From: Clostridia bacterium
Lineage (GTDB): Bacteria > Bacillota > Clostridia > Christensenellales > UBA1242
Assembly (NCBI GenBank): GCA_017399265.1
Contig: JAFQDL010000005.1
Span: 21,643-85,642 of the forward strand
DNA length: 64,000 nt
Direction: 5' to 3'
In this document: piece after piece, positions 42,158-50,079 of the stretch
Layout: each line of letters begins with the position of its first letter
Numbering within the stretch: position 1 is the first letter of the stretch
Notes under the pieces: model-generated
Told to the model about the DNA's origin: nothing
The model's database searches: none
What the model saw: the letters and a program-made list of their open reading frames with translations, nothing else
Made by a program: the position numbers and the translations under genes

Positions 42158-43414
42158 ATGAAAATTTGTGCAATCATATGTGAATACAACCCACTTCATT
42201 ATGGTCATCTTAACCATATTGAAGACAGTAAAAAACTTTCAGGTGCCGACGCCATCATGTGTATAATGGCAGGTAACTTTAGTCAACGTGGAGAGCCAAC
42301 TCTAGTTAATAAATATGTTAGAGCAAGAATGGCACTTGATGCAGGAGCAGATATTGTTGTTCAAATCCCAACTGCATATGTTTGTAGCAGTGCAGAAATT
42401 TTTGCTACGGCTGGTGTAAAAATTGCAAACTCATTCGACAATGTTACACATTTATCTTTTGGTTGCGAAACTAAAAACCACGAACTTCTTAAAGAAGTAG
42501 CAAGATATTTGGCCGATGAGCCTAAAGATTACAAAGACACTTTAAAAAAATTCTTAGATGAAGGTAACTCTATGGCTGTATCTAGAGAAAAAGCTATAGA
42601 AGAGCTAATAAGAACAGACAAAGTCGAATTTAGTGAAATCACAGAAGTATACAATATTCTTAAAAAACCAAACAACATATTAGCTATAGAATATCTAAAA
42701 GCTTTGTATAGGACAAATAGCAAAATAGAGCCAGTGTTCTCCGTAAGAGAAAATAGCGACTACACTAGTGAAGTTGTAAATGGAAAAGACACTAGCGCAA
42801 CCGCCATCCGTGCACGACTTGCTAAAAAAGGTAAAGCTAGTAGTGTTAAAAAGCTTATACCAAAGACTTCTTATAAATTATTAAAAGACGAATTAGACTC
42901 TTCTGGATTACCTGATGATAAACTATATAGTAATCTTGCTATGTATGTAATAAAGACTAAACCCCTAAAAGAGATGGCTCAAATCTATGATGTTTCTGAA
43001 GGATTAGAAAATAGATTTAAAGAAAAGGCCAACAAAATCAAAGATTTGAAAACATTACTTTTGGAAGTAAAATCTAAAAGATACACTTATACAAGACTTA
43101 AAAGAATAGTTGCAAAATTAGTTCTTAATATAAGTAGTAATTGTATTGAAAAATTATATGAAATCGATAAACTACCTTATGTAAAGGTACTAGGATTTAA
43201 TAGTAATAATCAAACATTACTTAATGAACTTAACTGTAATACCAACTTGATTATAAGAAATAGCAATATCGTAGAAAAACCAAGCAAATTATATAAAGAA
43301 TTAGCAGAAATCGAAGATAATGCAAATGCTGTATATAATCAATTACTTACCAAATCCTCTGCGATAGCAGATTATACACCTGACCTACTTACTAAAACTA
43401 TTGTATACAAATAA
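42158..43414 (+). CDS. tmcAL: tRNA(Met) cytidine acetate ligase (TmcAL/YlbM)
   Basis: 418 residues from the ATG at 42158, which follows GGAG; an ATG 12 bases earlier overlaps that site and is not preferred. It activates acetate with ATP to acetylate C34 of elongator tRNA-Met. The nucleotidyltransferase HxGH motif is seen in EYNPLHYGHLNHI, followed by MAGNFSQRGEP. It is divergent from pta-ackA, whose product acetate is its substrate; clustering with pta-ackA-rpmF recurs in Firmicutes. Confidence 0.93.
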   Translation: MKICAIICEYNPLHYGHLNHIEDSKKLSGADAIMCIMAGNFSQRGEPTLVNKYVRARMALDAGADIVVQIPTAYVCSSAEIFATAGVKIANSFDNVTHLSFGCETKNHELLKEVARYLADEPKDYKDTLKKFLDEGNSMAVSREKAIEELIRTDKVEFSEITEVYNILKKPNNILAIEYLKALYRTNSKIEPVFSVRENSDYTSEVVNGKDTSATAIRARLAKKGKASSVKKLIPKTSYKLLKDELDSSGLPDDKLYSNLAMYVIKTKPLKEMAQIYDVSEGLENRFKEKANKIKDLKTLLLEVKSKRYTYTRLKRIVAKLVLNISSNCIEKLYEIDKLPYVKVLGFNSNNQTLLNELNCNTNLIIRNSNIVEKPSKLYKELAEIEDNANAVYNQLLTKSSAIADYTPDLLTKTIVYK

Positions 43415-43438
43415 TTTAAAGTAATAGGAGAATGAAAA

Positions 43439-44470
43439 ATGCAAAATAAAATAACCAAAAAAGGCGACCTACTAGACGAGTACGGCAACTTAATTGAAGC
43501 AGGATATGCCACTAGCCTAATAAAAAAATACGATAGATCCAAAATTAAAGCAAGCAAACTTCGTATCAAAGAATGGGACTATTATCTAATATATAACAAT
43601 AAGTATGGAGTGGCTATCACTGTAGATGACAACTCATATATGGGGCTTAATTCTTTTACCCTTATTGATTTTTCGATACCACAAGAAACAACCAAAAGCA
43701 TAATGACATTTATGACAAATGGTAAAGTAGGTTTACCCGCAACGAGCGAAATCGGCGACGTTTCTGTTAAGAACAAAAAATACTCGTTTGAAATCTTAAA
43801 TGATGGCAAACAAAGACTAATCAAAGCGTGGATTAAAGATTTTGAAAAAGATCATGACTTAACCTGCGAATTCACATTAACTGATGAGCCAAAAGATAGT
43901 ATGGTTATACTTACACCTTTTGAGAAGAAAAAACACTTCTACTACAATCAAAAAATTGTAGGCATGAAAGCAGCTGGCAAAATAGAGTTCAAAGGCGAAA
44001 CTATTGAATTTGATTCCAATACCACTCGAGCAATTCTAGACTGGGGAAGAGGCGTATGGACATATAAAAACACTTGGTACTGGGGTGCTGGTTGTGGAAT
44101 TGTTGATGGGCATGAAGTCGGCTTTAATATTGGTTATGGTTTTGGAGACACATCTAAAGCAAGTGAAAACATGATATTCTATGACGGCATCGCTCACAAA
44201 CTAGACCAAGTAGAATTCCAAATCCCAAAAGACAATAAAGGCAAAGATGATTATTTAAAACCTTGGAAATTTACTAGCAATGATGGCAGATTTGAAATGG
44301 ATTTCACTCCAATTATTGATAGACATTCTAATGCAAATGTAGTAGTAATTAGCAGCAACCAACACCAAGTTTTTGGGAAATTCAATGGTAAAATGATATT
44401 AGATGATGGTAAGGAAATAATTTTAAAAGACTACCTTGCATTTGCTGAAAAAGTAATAAATAAATGGTAG
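43439..44470 (+). CDS. DUF2804-family protein
   Basis: 343 residues, beta-rich, no signal peptide or membrane span. KKGDLLDEYGNLIEAGYA at the start, RIKEWDYYLIYN, and the block ILDWGRGVWTYKNTWYWG around residue 198 are typical of DUF2804. The family's function is not established; its fold has been likened to lipocalin-like or glycoside-binding proteins. It follows tmcAL by 24 bases and ends at a shared terminator. Confidence 0.85.
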   Translation: MQNKITKKGDLLDEYGNLIEAGYATSLIKKYDRSKIKASKLRIKEWDYYLIYNNKYGVAITVDDNSYMGLNSFTLIDFSIPQETTKSIMTFMTNGKVGLPATSEIGDVSVKNKKYSFEILNDGKQRLIKAWIKDFEKDHDLTCEFTLTDEPKDSMVILTPFEKKKHFYYNQKIVGMKAAGKIEFKGETIEFDSNTTRAILDWGRGVWTYKNTWYWGAGCGIVDGHEVGFNIGYGFGDTSKASENMIFYDGIAHKLDQVEFQIPKDNKGKDDYLKPWKFTSNDGRFEMDFTPIIDRHSNANVVVISSNQHQVFGKFNGKMILDDGKEIILKDYLAFAEKVINKW

Positions 44471-44491
44471 ATATTAATATTTGCATAATAC

Positions 44492-44527
44492 AAAAAAAGA
44501 TAGGATAACATATGTCCTATCTTTTTT
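44492..44527. terminator. Bidirectional terminator between DUF2804 gene and the exported-protein gene
   Basis: Stem of about 13 bp with A-run on the left and T-run on the right (arms 44493-44505 and 44515-44527). It lies between converging genes and can serve both. Confidence 0.85.
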
Positions 44528-44530
44528 GTT

Positions 44531-45283
44531 TTATCTATAAATATTTAATGAAAAATTAGCTTTCAGTTCCGCATCAGCATTTATATCTGTAGCAAATACG
44601 CAAAATGCTATTATTCCTTCGGAATCACTTTGCACAAAATCCGGACAAGCAGCCGAATCAAAAGACAACAAACTCATATCTCCATCTGTTGACATATCTG
44701 CCACGCCACCTACTCCATAACTTATGTTATTTGCTTCTTCAATATCTTCTTCTAATATACTTCCAGCAATATTTATTTCAACATTGTATGATTTATTAGT
44801 TATTTTAAAGAAATATATAACACATGATGAAACCGAAGCAGAACCCGTCCTATTAGATACTGCTTGCAATTCTACATTATCAAAAGTAAGCGTTCTAGAA
44901 GTATATGTAGTTCCATTTTCTGTACCTTCATTTTCGTATGCTCGAATTTGATGAGTAATAGAATTAACTTTCTTTAACTCTCCATTATCTTCTGTTTCAA
45001 ATTGTACGATTTTAGCAGTCTCTGTGCTTTCCGCCAAAGGATCAAAACTAAAATCGGTATCAATAAAAAAACTCATATCTTCATTAGCATCATTAGGTGC
45101 CAAATAATGAACTGCCCATACTGTAACATCACAATCTACATTATTCGCCGTATATGTAACAGAAACCGAGTTTGTCATTTGCACTTGTTGTGCAACTAGT
45201 ACAAGTCCAATAGCAAGCCCAACTATCACTAACACTAGCGCACTAGCTATAACTGCTGTAATTACTTTATATTTCTTTGTCAT
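44531..45283 (-). CDS. Exported membrane-anchored protein of unknown function
   Basis: 250 residues. A single strong hydrophobic span at ~8-31 is followed by a Thr/Ser/Asn/Asp-rich beta region with no cleavable lipobox. The first extracellular residues (NSVSVTYTANNVDCDVTVWAVHY) resemble the same position in the 983-residue leucine-rich-repeat protein (ASFKVGYTVKDVYANVAARYW), suggesting a common N-terminal module. AAGGAG lies 6 bases before the ATG. Similarity to TasA/camelysin-type fibre proteins is possible but not demonstrated. Confidence 0.7.
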   Translation of the reverse strand: MTKKYKVITAVIASALVLVIVGLAIGLVLVAQQVQMTNSVSVTYTANNVDCDVTVWAVHYLAPNDANEDMSFFIDTDFSFDPLAESTETAKIVQFETEDNGELKKVNSITHQIRAYENEGTENGTTYTSRTLTFDNVELQAVSNRTGSASVSSCVIYFFKITNKSYNVEINIAGSILEEDIEEANNISYGVGGVADMSTDGDMSLLSFDSAACPDFVQSDSEGIIAFCVFATDINADAELKANFSLNIYR

Positions 45284-45393
45284 AGATATCTCCTTTCTTT
45301 ACTATCTAATCTTAGTTTACCCCACTCCATATAAAAAGTAAAACTATTTAAAACATTTTTCAAATTTACTATAAATAAAACACTCTACTTACC

Positions 45394-45425
45394 CACAAAA
45401 AAATAGGATATTAGATATCCTATTA
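45394..45425 (-). terminator. Terminator after rnpB
   Basis: Nine-bp perfect stem AATAGGATA/TATCCTATT (45402-45410, 45416-45424) followed by seven T on the minus strand. Confidence 0.8.
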
Positions 45426-45442
45426 AAAAGTTTTTATAAAAA

Positions 45443-45779
45443 GGTTAGAATAAACATAAGCCGAGTTCTGTATTAGATGGTTATCTATCTAGTATTGCTG
45501 TCACCAGCAATCTCAAGCGATGTAACGAGGAACTAGCGAACAACGTTAAAACGCTCCTCTATCTTGCATCGAGTGGGGTTTACAGAAGTAATATGTTACC
45601 ATACTACCTAGTGTGCTCTTACCACCCTGTTCCACCCTTACACAAGTCAAAGACTTATGCGGTATATTTCTGTTGCACTCTCCTTGGAGTCGCCTCCACC
45701 AGTCGTTAACTGGCACCCTGTTCTGTGATGCTCGGACTTTCCTCAAGGGTTACCCCTCGCAACCATCTGTTTATCTAAC
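45443..45779 (-). ncRNA. rnpB: RNase P RNA, class A
   Basis: Catalytic RNA that trims the 5' leader from pre-tRNAs. Read on the minus strand, it shows the universal GAGGAAAGTCCG block near the 5' end (about 45750-45735), GGGTGCCAGTTAACGACTGG (P10-P12 region), GGTAAGAGC, and the 3' block ACAGAACTCGGCTTA. The terminal helix P1 pairs GTTAGA-TAAACA with TGTTTA-TCTAAC, which sets both ends within a few bases. The pattern is the ancestral class A, not the Bacillus class B. Small ORFs inside it are chance frames. Confidence 0.95.
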
Positions 45780-45785
45780 AATACT

Positions 45786-45814
45786 AGTGTATCACAATTA
45801 TATAACAAAGTCAA
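45786..45814 (-). promoter_or_regulatory. rnpB promoter
   Basis: TTGACT (45814-45809), 17-base spacer, TACACT (45791-45786). Transcription would begin at about 45780, which is the predicted RNA 5' end. Confidence 0.75.
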
Positions 45815-45820
45815 TACTAC

Positions 45821-46759
45821 TTAAGGTTCAAGTTCACCTTGTTCTTGATTTAAATTATGAGAATTATTAAATCTACCTAATTCCGATCTAACTTCTTTAA
45901 CCTCAGCTTTAAATGCGGCTCTTTGTTTTGTAAAATATGTAGGAGACAAGACAATTCCTTGAGGATAAATATGATCCTTTTCTATTCTCTGTATATCTGA
46001 AATTATTCCATTAGTATTATTACTTTGTAAAAACACTCCATTCTTTTTAGTAACATATGGCAATTGTGATAATACTTTAGCAAAACCTTCATCTTCTATA
46101 ATTTCTGAAAATTTACCCCTACTTTTATATCCAAAATAAGATTCTTCTATCAAAAAATCAAAAAATGAATTCATAGAAAGGGAAGATGTACTACTAGATA
46201 CAACAGATCGTCTTAACAAATCTGCCCATACGCCATTTACTCCATAAGAACCACCACTTTTCCCAGTATCTGTAATTTCTGGCGATTGATCACCCTCTTC
46301 CTTTACAGAATTAGATATTGCACAAGTATTTATTAATTCATTAAAACTATTTAAATACTCCAAACTTACCAATTCAACAGACTCTGAAGGTAAATACTCT
46401 TTAAAAAAAGCCTGCACTTCTTTCAAAAGTTTAGTATTTAATTTAGAATAAGTACCATTTTGCCTACTTGTGTGCATCAACTCGCTTACATTTTCTGGCA
46501 ACTGAGCTTTTTTATAATATTCATTACTTTTAATAAACTTTAACTCTGAATCAATTAAATCCAGCATTTTGATAAATAAAAAATAAGAATGATGCCCTTT
46601 GGTTTTAGATAAATATAAATAAGACTGCATATCTTTAAAGTCTACATCACCAGAAGAAAGAACATCAACCCTTTTCTTTGACATCTTTCTCGCTAATGTA
46701 GTATTATCTTGATTTTCTATAAATTGAACCCTGTGTAAAAATTTCCTTTGTTTTAACAT
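45821..46759 (-). CDS. Orphan protein between sigK and rnpB
   Basis: 312 residues, no family recognised. No signal peptide or membrane span. The N-terminus is basic (KKRVDV, QRKFLHRVQF), the middle is helical (residues ~50-150), then a Ser/Gly-rich linker at ~155-200 (TGKSGGSYGVNG, SSSTSSLSMNS) and a second folded part to about 300 with an acidic Gln/Asn-rich tail. Six bases separate the -10 box from the ATG, so the message is probably leaderless. Its stop lies just before the rnpB promoter. Confidence 0.65.
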   Translation of the reverse strand: MLKQRKFLHRVQFIENQDNTTLARKMSKKRVDVLSSGDVDFKDMQSYLYLSKTKGHHSYFLFIKMLDLIDSELKFIKSNEYYKKAQLPENVSELMHTSRQNGTYSKLNTKLLKEVQAFFKEYLPSESVELVSLEYLNSFNELINTCAISNSVKEEGDQSPEITDTGKSGGSYGVNGVWADLLRRSVVSSSTSSLSMNSFFDFLIEESYFGYKSRGKFSEIIEDEGFAKVLSQLPYVTKKNGVFLQSNNTNGIISDIQRIEKDHIYPQGIVLSPTYFTKQRAAFKAEVKEVRSELGRFNNSHNLNQEQGELEP

Positions 46760-46765
46760 GCCTAT

Positions 46766-46794
46766 ATTATATCATCTATAATTATGAAATTCAA
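46766..46794 (-). promoter_or_regulatory. Promoter giving a leaderless message for the orphan gene
   Basis: TTGAAT (46794-46789), 17-base spacer, perfect TATAAT (46771-46766). Only six bases separate the -10 box from the ATG at 46759, so transcription should start at or next to the start codon. Confidence 0.65.
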
Positions 46795-46842
46795 ATGATA
46801 TAATTAAAAAATCCTTTACATTATTCATTAATCAGTTGTTTT

Positions 46843-47544
46843 TTAATTGAAATAATCATCTTTTTTCATATGCATTCGCATAGTTTTTAAAGCTTTTTTC
46901 TCTATTCTTGATATATAACTACGACTAATCCCAAGAATCTTAGCGACTTCACGCTGTGTAAGTGCAGGAGTATTATTAAGGCCATATCGCATTTTAATAA
47001 TAGTATACTCTCTATCTGTCAAATACTTTTTTAATAACACTTCTAGTTTTTCACTTAGTATTACATTTTGCACCTCAGTATTCACATCTTTTTCATCATC
47101 AAAAGCCAGATCCAATACTGTCATTTTATTATTATCTTCATCAGTAGATATTACATCATCTACACTAGATGTATTCTTATGTTTCTTATTGACTCTAAGT
47201 AACATCAGTATTTCATTCTCAATACATTTAGCAGCATAAGTACTAAACTGAGTACCATGCCCATCTTTGTATGTATTGATAGCCTTAATTAGACCTAAAC
47301 TTCCTACACTGATCAGATCATCAGCCTCTTCTGTTTGGCTATACTTTTTTACAATATGTGCAACAAGTCTTAAATTATGGTGAATCAACACCTCTTTTGC
47401 TTTTTCATCTCCTTCATGAAACCTCTTAATATATTCTGCCTCATCTTTTGCACTTAACGGCTTTGGAAAACTCGAATTGTTATTTACATAAGCCGAAAAA
47501 AATAACAACTTTTGCATAAAGGTAGCAATTGTTTCAATTATCAT
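46843..47544 (-). CDS. sigK: Sporulation RNA polymerase sigma factor K
   Basis: 233 residues, uninterrupted (no skin element). SigK directs late mother-cell transcription in endospore formation. LLIHHNLRLVAHIVKKY, then DLISVGSLGLIKAINTY and STYAAKCIENEILMLLR cover regions 2.1-2.4; region 4.2 is TQREVAKILGISRSYISRIEKKAL. The first ~18 residues (IIETIATFMQKLLFFSA) are hydrophobic and followed by YVNNN, which matches the pro-sequence and SY cleavage site of Bacillus pro-SigK. GGGGG lies 5 bases before the ATG. A 14-base palindrome lies in its leader. Confidence 0.93.
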   Translation of the reverse strand: MIIETIATFMQKLLFFSAYVNNNSSFPKPLSAKDEAEYIKRFHEGDEKAKEVLIHHNLRLVAHIVKKYSQTEEADDLISVGSLGLIKAINTYKDGHGTQFSTYAAKCIENEILMLLRVNKKHKNTSSVDDVISTDEDNNKMTVLDLAFDDEKDVNTEVQNVILSEKLEVLLKKYLTDREYTIIKMRYGLNNTPALTQREVAKILGISRSYISRIEKKALKTMRMHMKKDDYFN

Positions 47545-47559
47545 TGATTCCCCCTATAC

Positions 47560-47573
47560 GCGATAAATATCGC
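47560..47573. promoter_or_regulatory. Palindrome in the sigK leader
   Basis: Perfect inverted repeat GCGATA-AA-TATCGC about 15-30 bases upstream of the sigK ATG. It could be an operator for a regulator or a small RNA hairpin near the ribosome-binding site. The rest of the 291-base gap between sigK and the gene at 47836 shows one plus-strand promoter and nothing else recognisable. Confidence 0.35.
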
Positions 47574-47765
47574 TGTATTAATCTAAAAAAGAAGATACTC
47601 TATTACTCCTGGGGCAAATCTCAACTTTTTATAGATTAATCTATGTATATGAGATATTTTGTCGAATTTTGCTTGTACAATAAAAATAAATATTATGTAC
47701 TATTTATTTAACCAAAAACTAACACCTATATAATCAAAAATACTAAACTAATTTTCAATTAGGTA

Positions 47766-47794
47766 TTGAAATCTGTAAAATAGTATGTTATCAT
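47766..47794 (+). promoter_or_regulatory. Promoter of the tandem paralogue pair
   Basis: TTGAAA (47766-47771), 17-base spacer, TATCAT (47789-47794), about 40 bases before the ATG at 47836. Confidence 0.55.
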
Positions 47795-47835
47795 CTTCTT
47801 ACAACTTTAATTAAAATACATATTTGGAGGAATTT

Positions 47836-48360
47836 ATGAATTACTTATTTGAATATTTCCAAGAAAAAAATAAAAAATATATCAAAAACGATCTACACAT
47901 TTACTCTAAAACTCTACAAGACAGATTACCAGATAAAAATGATGAATATATTATGATAGGATATTATAACGCTGACAAAACAAGATTCAAAGACATTCTT
48001 ACAGGTAAAGTCATAGGCTCAGCAGACGTAGAGAATGCTGTGGAGATTAAGTCTTCTGGAGTTGGGATATACTCAGACGATAAAATAGAGTGCACTCACG
48101 GATACTTCCCAGAAATAAAATTCGCTTTTTATAATAACAGAGGTATATTATCTCAAAAAGGAACTGCTGCAAAAGGAATGGAAGCATTTTTTAACTTCTA
48201 TAACAAACAACCTCTAGACGCAGTTTCAACTAAAGAACTAAGAAAAGTAGCAAAAGAATTAAATAGAGTAGCATATAACCATGAACTAAGCCTATATCAA
48301 TCAAATATAGAACAACACAATGTAGAAAAAATCCGTGAAGGATATAGTAAAGAGTTTTAA
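47836..48360 (+). CDS. Uncharacterised protein, first of a tandem paralogue pair
   Basis: 174 residues from the ATG at 47836, which has GGAGG 5 bases upstream; an earlier in-frame TTG covers that site. No family recognised, no signal or membrane span. It shares with the next gene an N-terminal block of about 50 residues (YIKNDLHIYSK, then EYIMIGYYNADKTRFKDIL) and a C-terminal helix (KELRKVAKELNRVAYNHE) ending in EGYSKEF. The middle (~65-125) differs completely. High Tyr, Lys and Asn content. Eighteen bases separate the two genes, which share one promoter and one terminator. Confidence 0.8.
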   Translation: MNYLFEYFQEKNKKYIKNDLHIYSKTLQDRLPDKNDEYIMIGYYNADKTRFKDILTGKVIGSADVENAVEIKSSGVGIYSDDKIECTHGYFPEIKFAFYNNRGILSQKGTAAKGMEAFFNFYNKQPLDAVSTKELRKVAKELNRVAYNHELSLYQSNIEQHNVEKIREGYSKEF

Positions 48361-48378
48361 TAACAAAGGAGAAATATT

Positions 48379-48927
48379 ATGATAGAATTTTTTAGATATT
48401 TACAAGAAAAAAGAGAACAAGATAATACGACATATATAAAAAGCGATTTGCATATTTTCGCTAAACCAGTATCTGCCAGAGAACCAGAAAAAGATGAAAA
48501 ATATGTCATGATTGGATATTATAATAATGATCAATCTAGATTTAAAGATATCTTAACCAATACAGTAGTAACTTCACAAGAGCTGATGGACAAAAAATAT
48601 TCTAAATTGAATACTTATTTTAATCCAAGAGAATATTCTAATTCTCTACAGATGCCTGACCAATATATTACAAGCACAAATGGAAACGATTGGGCTAACA
48701 TATACTTTGCACATTTCAGCAACTTCGATTATACATATTCATACGCACCAGGGTTTAGACACTTCTCTAAATTGTGTGCATCAAGAAGCGACAAACCTAT
48801 AACAACTAAAGAAATCAAAGCAGTCGCAAAAGAATTAGATAAAGCTGCTTATAAATACGAATTTAATAAATTCCAAAGACAAACTAAAAAAGAACAAACT
48901 CAAGAAGGATATAGTAAAGAGTTTTAG
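48379..48927 (+). CDS. Uncharacterised protein, second of a tandem paralogue pair
   Basis: 182 residues. The N-terminal block (YIKSDLHIFAK, KYVMIGYYNNDQSRFKDIL) and C-terminal helix with the same last seven residues EGYSKEF mark it as a paralogue of the preceding gene. The unshared middle (~60-130) is rich in Tyr, Asn and Ser. An AAGGAG ribosome-binding site precedes the ATG. The pair lies alone on the plus strand between sigK and rplS. Function unknown; the retained ends with a replaced middle suggest a common fold with different specificity. Confidence 0.8.
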   Translation: MIEFFRYLQEKREQDNTTYIKSDLHIFAKPVSAREPEKDEKYVMIGYYNNDQSRFKDILTNTVVTSQELMDKKYSKLNTYFNPREYSNSLQMPDQYITSTNGNDWANIYFAHFSNFDYTYSYAPGFRHFSKLCASRSDKPITTKEIKAVAKELDKAAYKYEFNKFQRQTKKEQTQEGYSKEF

Positions 48928-48958
48928 AAAAAATGCAAACGAAAGCGTTTGCATTTTT
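48928..48958 (+). terminator. Terminator after the paralogue pair
   Basis: Perfect 9-bp stem ATGCAAACG/CGTTTGCAT (48933-48941, 48946-48954) with loop AAAG and a T-run, starting at the stop codon of the second gene. Confidence 0.85.
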
Positions 48959-49031
48959 CTATATTACAACTTTTAAAAATAATCACATTTTACTAAATAT
49001 AAAAATATTTTAATTACAATTTTTAAAAAAC

Positions 49032-49065
49032 AAAAAAAGTGTAACCATACAGGTTACACTTTTTT
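49032..49065 (-). terminator. Terminator after rplS
   Basis: Perfect 9-bp stem AGTGTAACC/GGTTACACT (49038-49046, 49052-49060) with A-run and T-run flanks. It could act in both directions. Confidence 0.85.
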
Positions 49066-49077
49066 ATTGTACCAAAA

Positions 49078-49422
49078 TTAGTTTTTCTTTTCTTTAATCT
49101 TAGTAGCTTTACCTGTTAAGTCTCTTAAATAGTAAAGTTTAGCTCTACGTACTTTACCACGTTTAACAACTTCAATTCTATCAATTCTTGGAGAATGAAC
49201 AGGGAATATCTTTTCAACACCAACACCGAAAGAAACACGTCTAACTGTGAAAGTTTCTCTTACACTAGAATTCTTTCTAGCAATAACAACACCTTCAAAC
49301 ATTTGGATTCTTTCTCTAGTTCCTTCAACGATCTTGTTGTATACTCTTACAGTATCACCAACGTTAAACTCTGGAACTTCTTGTTTTAAATTCTCTCTCT
49401 CTAATGCTTCAATTAATGTCAT
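49078..49422 (-). CDS. rplS: 50S ribosomal protein L19
   Basis: 114 residues. [33 protein letters not shown] and [18 protein letters not shown]-like segments identify L19, which lies at the subunit interface. It has its own promoter and leader, separate from the trmD-rimM operon with which it is clustered in many bacteria. Confidence 0.97.
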   Translation of the reverse strand: MTLIEALERENLKQEVPEFNVGDTVRVYNKIVEGTRERIQMFEGVVIARKNSSVRETFTVRRVSFGVGVEKIFPVHSPRIDRIEVVKRGKVRRAKLYYLRDLTGKATKIKEKKN

Positions 49423-49481
49423 TTTGACTTTTCCTCCTAATATTTCTATTACACAACTTATTGTTCTTAACTACTAAAGCG

Positions 49482-49500
49482 GTTAAATATGTTATTTAAC
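49482..49500 (-). promoter_or_regulatory. Hairpin in the rplS leader
   Basis: Perfect 8-bp stem GTTAAATA/TATTTAAC with a 3-base loop inside the ~130-nt leader of rplS. Conserved L19 leaders are known in Firmicutes; whether this is one was not determined. Nothing else was seen in the 297-base gap between rplS and yraN besides the promoter. Confidence 0.35.
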
Positions 49501-49562
49501 AATACCAAAATTCAATTGATATAATTATTAGTATTTAGCGGACCAATCGAAGTCACTAACAC

Positions 49563-49591
49563 AATATAACATATTTAATACAAAAATTCAA
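49563..49591 (-). promoter_or_regulatory. rplS promoter
   Basis: TTGAAT (49591-49586), 17-base spacer, TATATT (49568-49563) on the minus strand. Confidence 0.6.
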
Positions 49592-49719
49592 GTGTTTTTA
49601 CAAAAATAATTTTTAAACAACATACATTTTTAGAAAAAGTCTTCATTTTTAGTATATTACGCAAACCTCAAAATTATTTCTTTTTCTCTCTTTTTGTAAA
49701 TATTTTTTAAAAATTTTCA

Positions 49720-50070
49720 TTAAAAAGCATTATCTATAAATGTAATTTTATCGTCCAATATATCTATTACAGCGAATTTTACTTTTGATTGCAATTTACT
49801 TCTAAGTCTGAGGTAGTACGTTGCAACATTCCTAATCTTTTGTTGCTTATATTGATCTACCGCTTCCCTACCATATCCAAAACGAGTATTTCTTCTATAC
49901 TTTACTTCTACAAATACTATCGTTCCATCTTTTTCTTTAGCAATTATATCAATTTCACCTAATTGGCATTTATAATTACGTTCAATTATCTTAAATCTCT
50001 TTTCATTTACTAGATAATTAACTGCTAACTCTTCGTTAATATCCCCTTTTACCTTGTTAAACTGTTTCAT
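49720..50070 (-). CDS. yraN: YraN-family endonuclease-like protein (UPF0102)
   Basis: 116 residues. GDINEELAVNYL, then KCQLGEIDIIAKEKDGTIVFVEVKYR is the GEIDLI...FVEVK nuclease-like motif of the family. The role is not settled. The position next to rnhB is its usual one in Firmicutes. Confidence 0.93.
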   Translation of the reverse strand: MKQFNKVKGDINEELAVNYLVNEKRFKIIERNYKCQLGEIDIIAKEKDGTIVFVEVKYRRNTRFGYGREAVDQYKQQKIRNVATYYLRLRSKLQSKVKFAVIDILDDKITFIDNAF

Positions 50071-50079
50071 AATTACCTT

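Noticed and set aside
45546-45870. Short ORFs on both strands around 45.5-45.9 kb
   Set aside because: They lie within or across the RNase P RNA gene, whose conserved sequence and terminal helix explain the region.
46843-47544. Possible interruption of sigK by a skin-type element
   Set aside because: The frame is continuous from the pro-sequence to region 4.
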